Positions 5,852-5,909 of a DNA stretch of 5,909 nucleotides are shown here, piece by piece. Position 1 is the stretch's first letter, and the number at the start of each line of letters is the position of its first letter. Origin of the DNA: Oscillospiraceae bacterium (lineage in GTDB: Bacteria > Bacillota > Clostridia > Oscillospirales > Ruminococcaceae); assembly GCA_014796735.1 (NCBI GenBank), contig JAAVIG010000047.1:1-5909 (forward strand), written 5' to 3'. The notes under the pieces were generated by a model that saw nothing but the letters and a program-made list of their open reading frames with translations, was not told where the DNA came from and did not search any database. The position numbers and the translations under genes are program-made.

Positions 5852-5909
5852 GGAAGCGAGTGCAGCACGCCTCCCGCGGGGCTTAAGGTGACACCAAAGG
5901 GGGAGAGAG

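Larger units (their letters stand above)
5642..5909. other. Gene-free region downstream of the transporter operon
   Basis: No convincing reading frame with a ribosome binding site was found on either strand. The stretch begins with G-runs, continues through T-rich sequence with a degenerate tandem repeat (5699-5851), and ends with a GC-rich part that carries short palindromes: ACTCG-GAAG-CGAGT (5848-5861), CCCGCGGG (5873-5880) and GGTG-A-CACC (5887-5895). No tRNA or rRNA was recognised. Confidence 0.6.

Noticed and set aside
5889..5895. TGTCACC on the minus strand as a third regulator half-site
   Set aside because: It matches only part of the TTGTCAC motif plus one base, is a single copy, and is explained by the GGTGACACC palindrome; a 7-base match by chance is plausible.

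Overview
The window looks like the chromosome of a low-to-middle GC member of the Clostridia, possibly of the Ruminococcaceae/Oscillospiraceae type. This rests on gene content (a DUF1848 protein and a Bce-type peptide-detoxification ABC transporter, both common in Firmicutes), strong purine-rich Shine-Dalgarno sequences, and a TATAAT promoter in an AT-rich leader. The genus is inference. All four genes are on the + strand.

Layout. (1) From the left edge to 709 is the 3' part of a DUF1848 gene. The gene enters from outside the window and ends in a cysteine cluster that includes a CX3CX2C motif like that of radical SAM enzymes. (2) 710-849 is a 140-base control region. It has a TATAAT box, two TTGTCAC direct repeats exactly 21 bases apart, a perfect palindrome over the -35 position, and an AT-only inverted repeat in the leader. 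(3) 850-1617 encodes a BceA-type ATPase. (4) 1610-3616 and 3662-5641 encode two paralogous BceB-type permeases, each with about ten membrane segments and one large extracellular domain between segments 7 and 8. The first overlaps the ATPase gene by 8 bases; the second follows after 45 bases behind a G-rich Shine-Dalgarno. (5) 5642-5909 has no gene. It holds G-runs, a weak terminator candidate, a degenerate tandem repeat with a 59-base period, and several short palindromes.

How it works together (inference from the family): one ATPase probably powers either permease, removing cell-wall-active peptides from their lipid targets or sensing them. The two permeases are closely similar in their membrane parts and very different in their extracellular domains. 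That is the expected pattern for a duplicated transporter whose two copies recognise different peptides. The BceRS-type two-component system that normally controls such transporters is not in the window; the TTGTCAC repeats are a candidate site for its response regulator.

Nothing here is clearly a new class of system. The most notable items are the one-ATPase/two-permease arrangement, the unassigned control region, the sharp strand asymmetry and G-runs at the end of the second permease gene, and the repeat array downstream.
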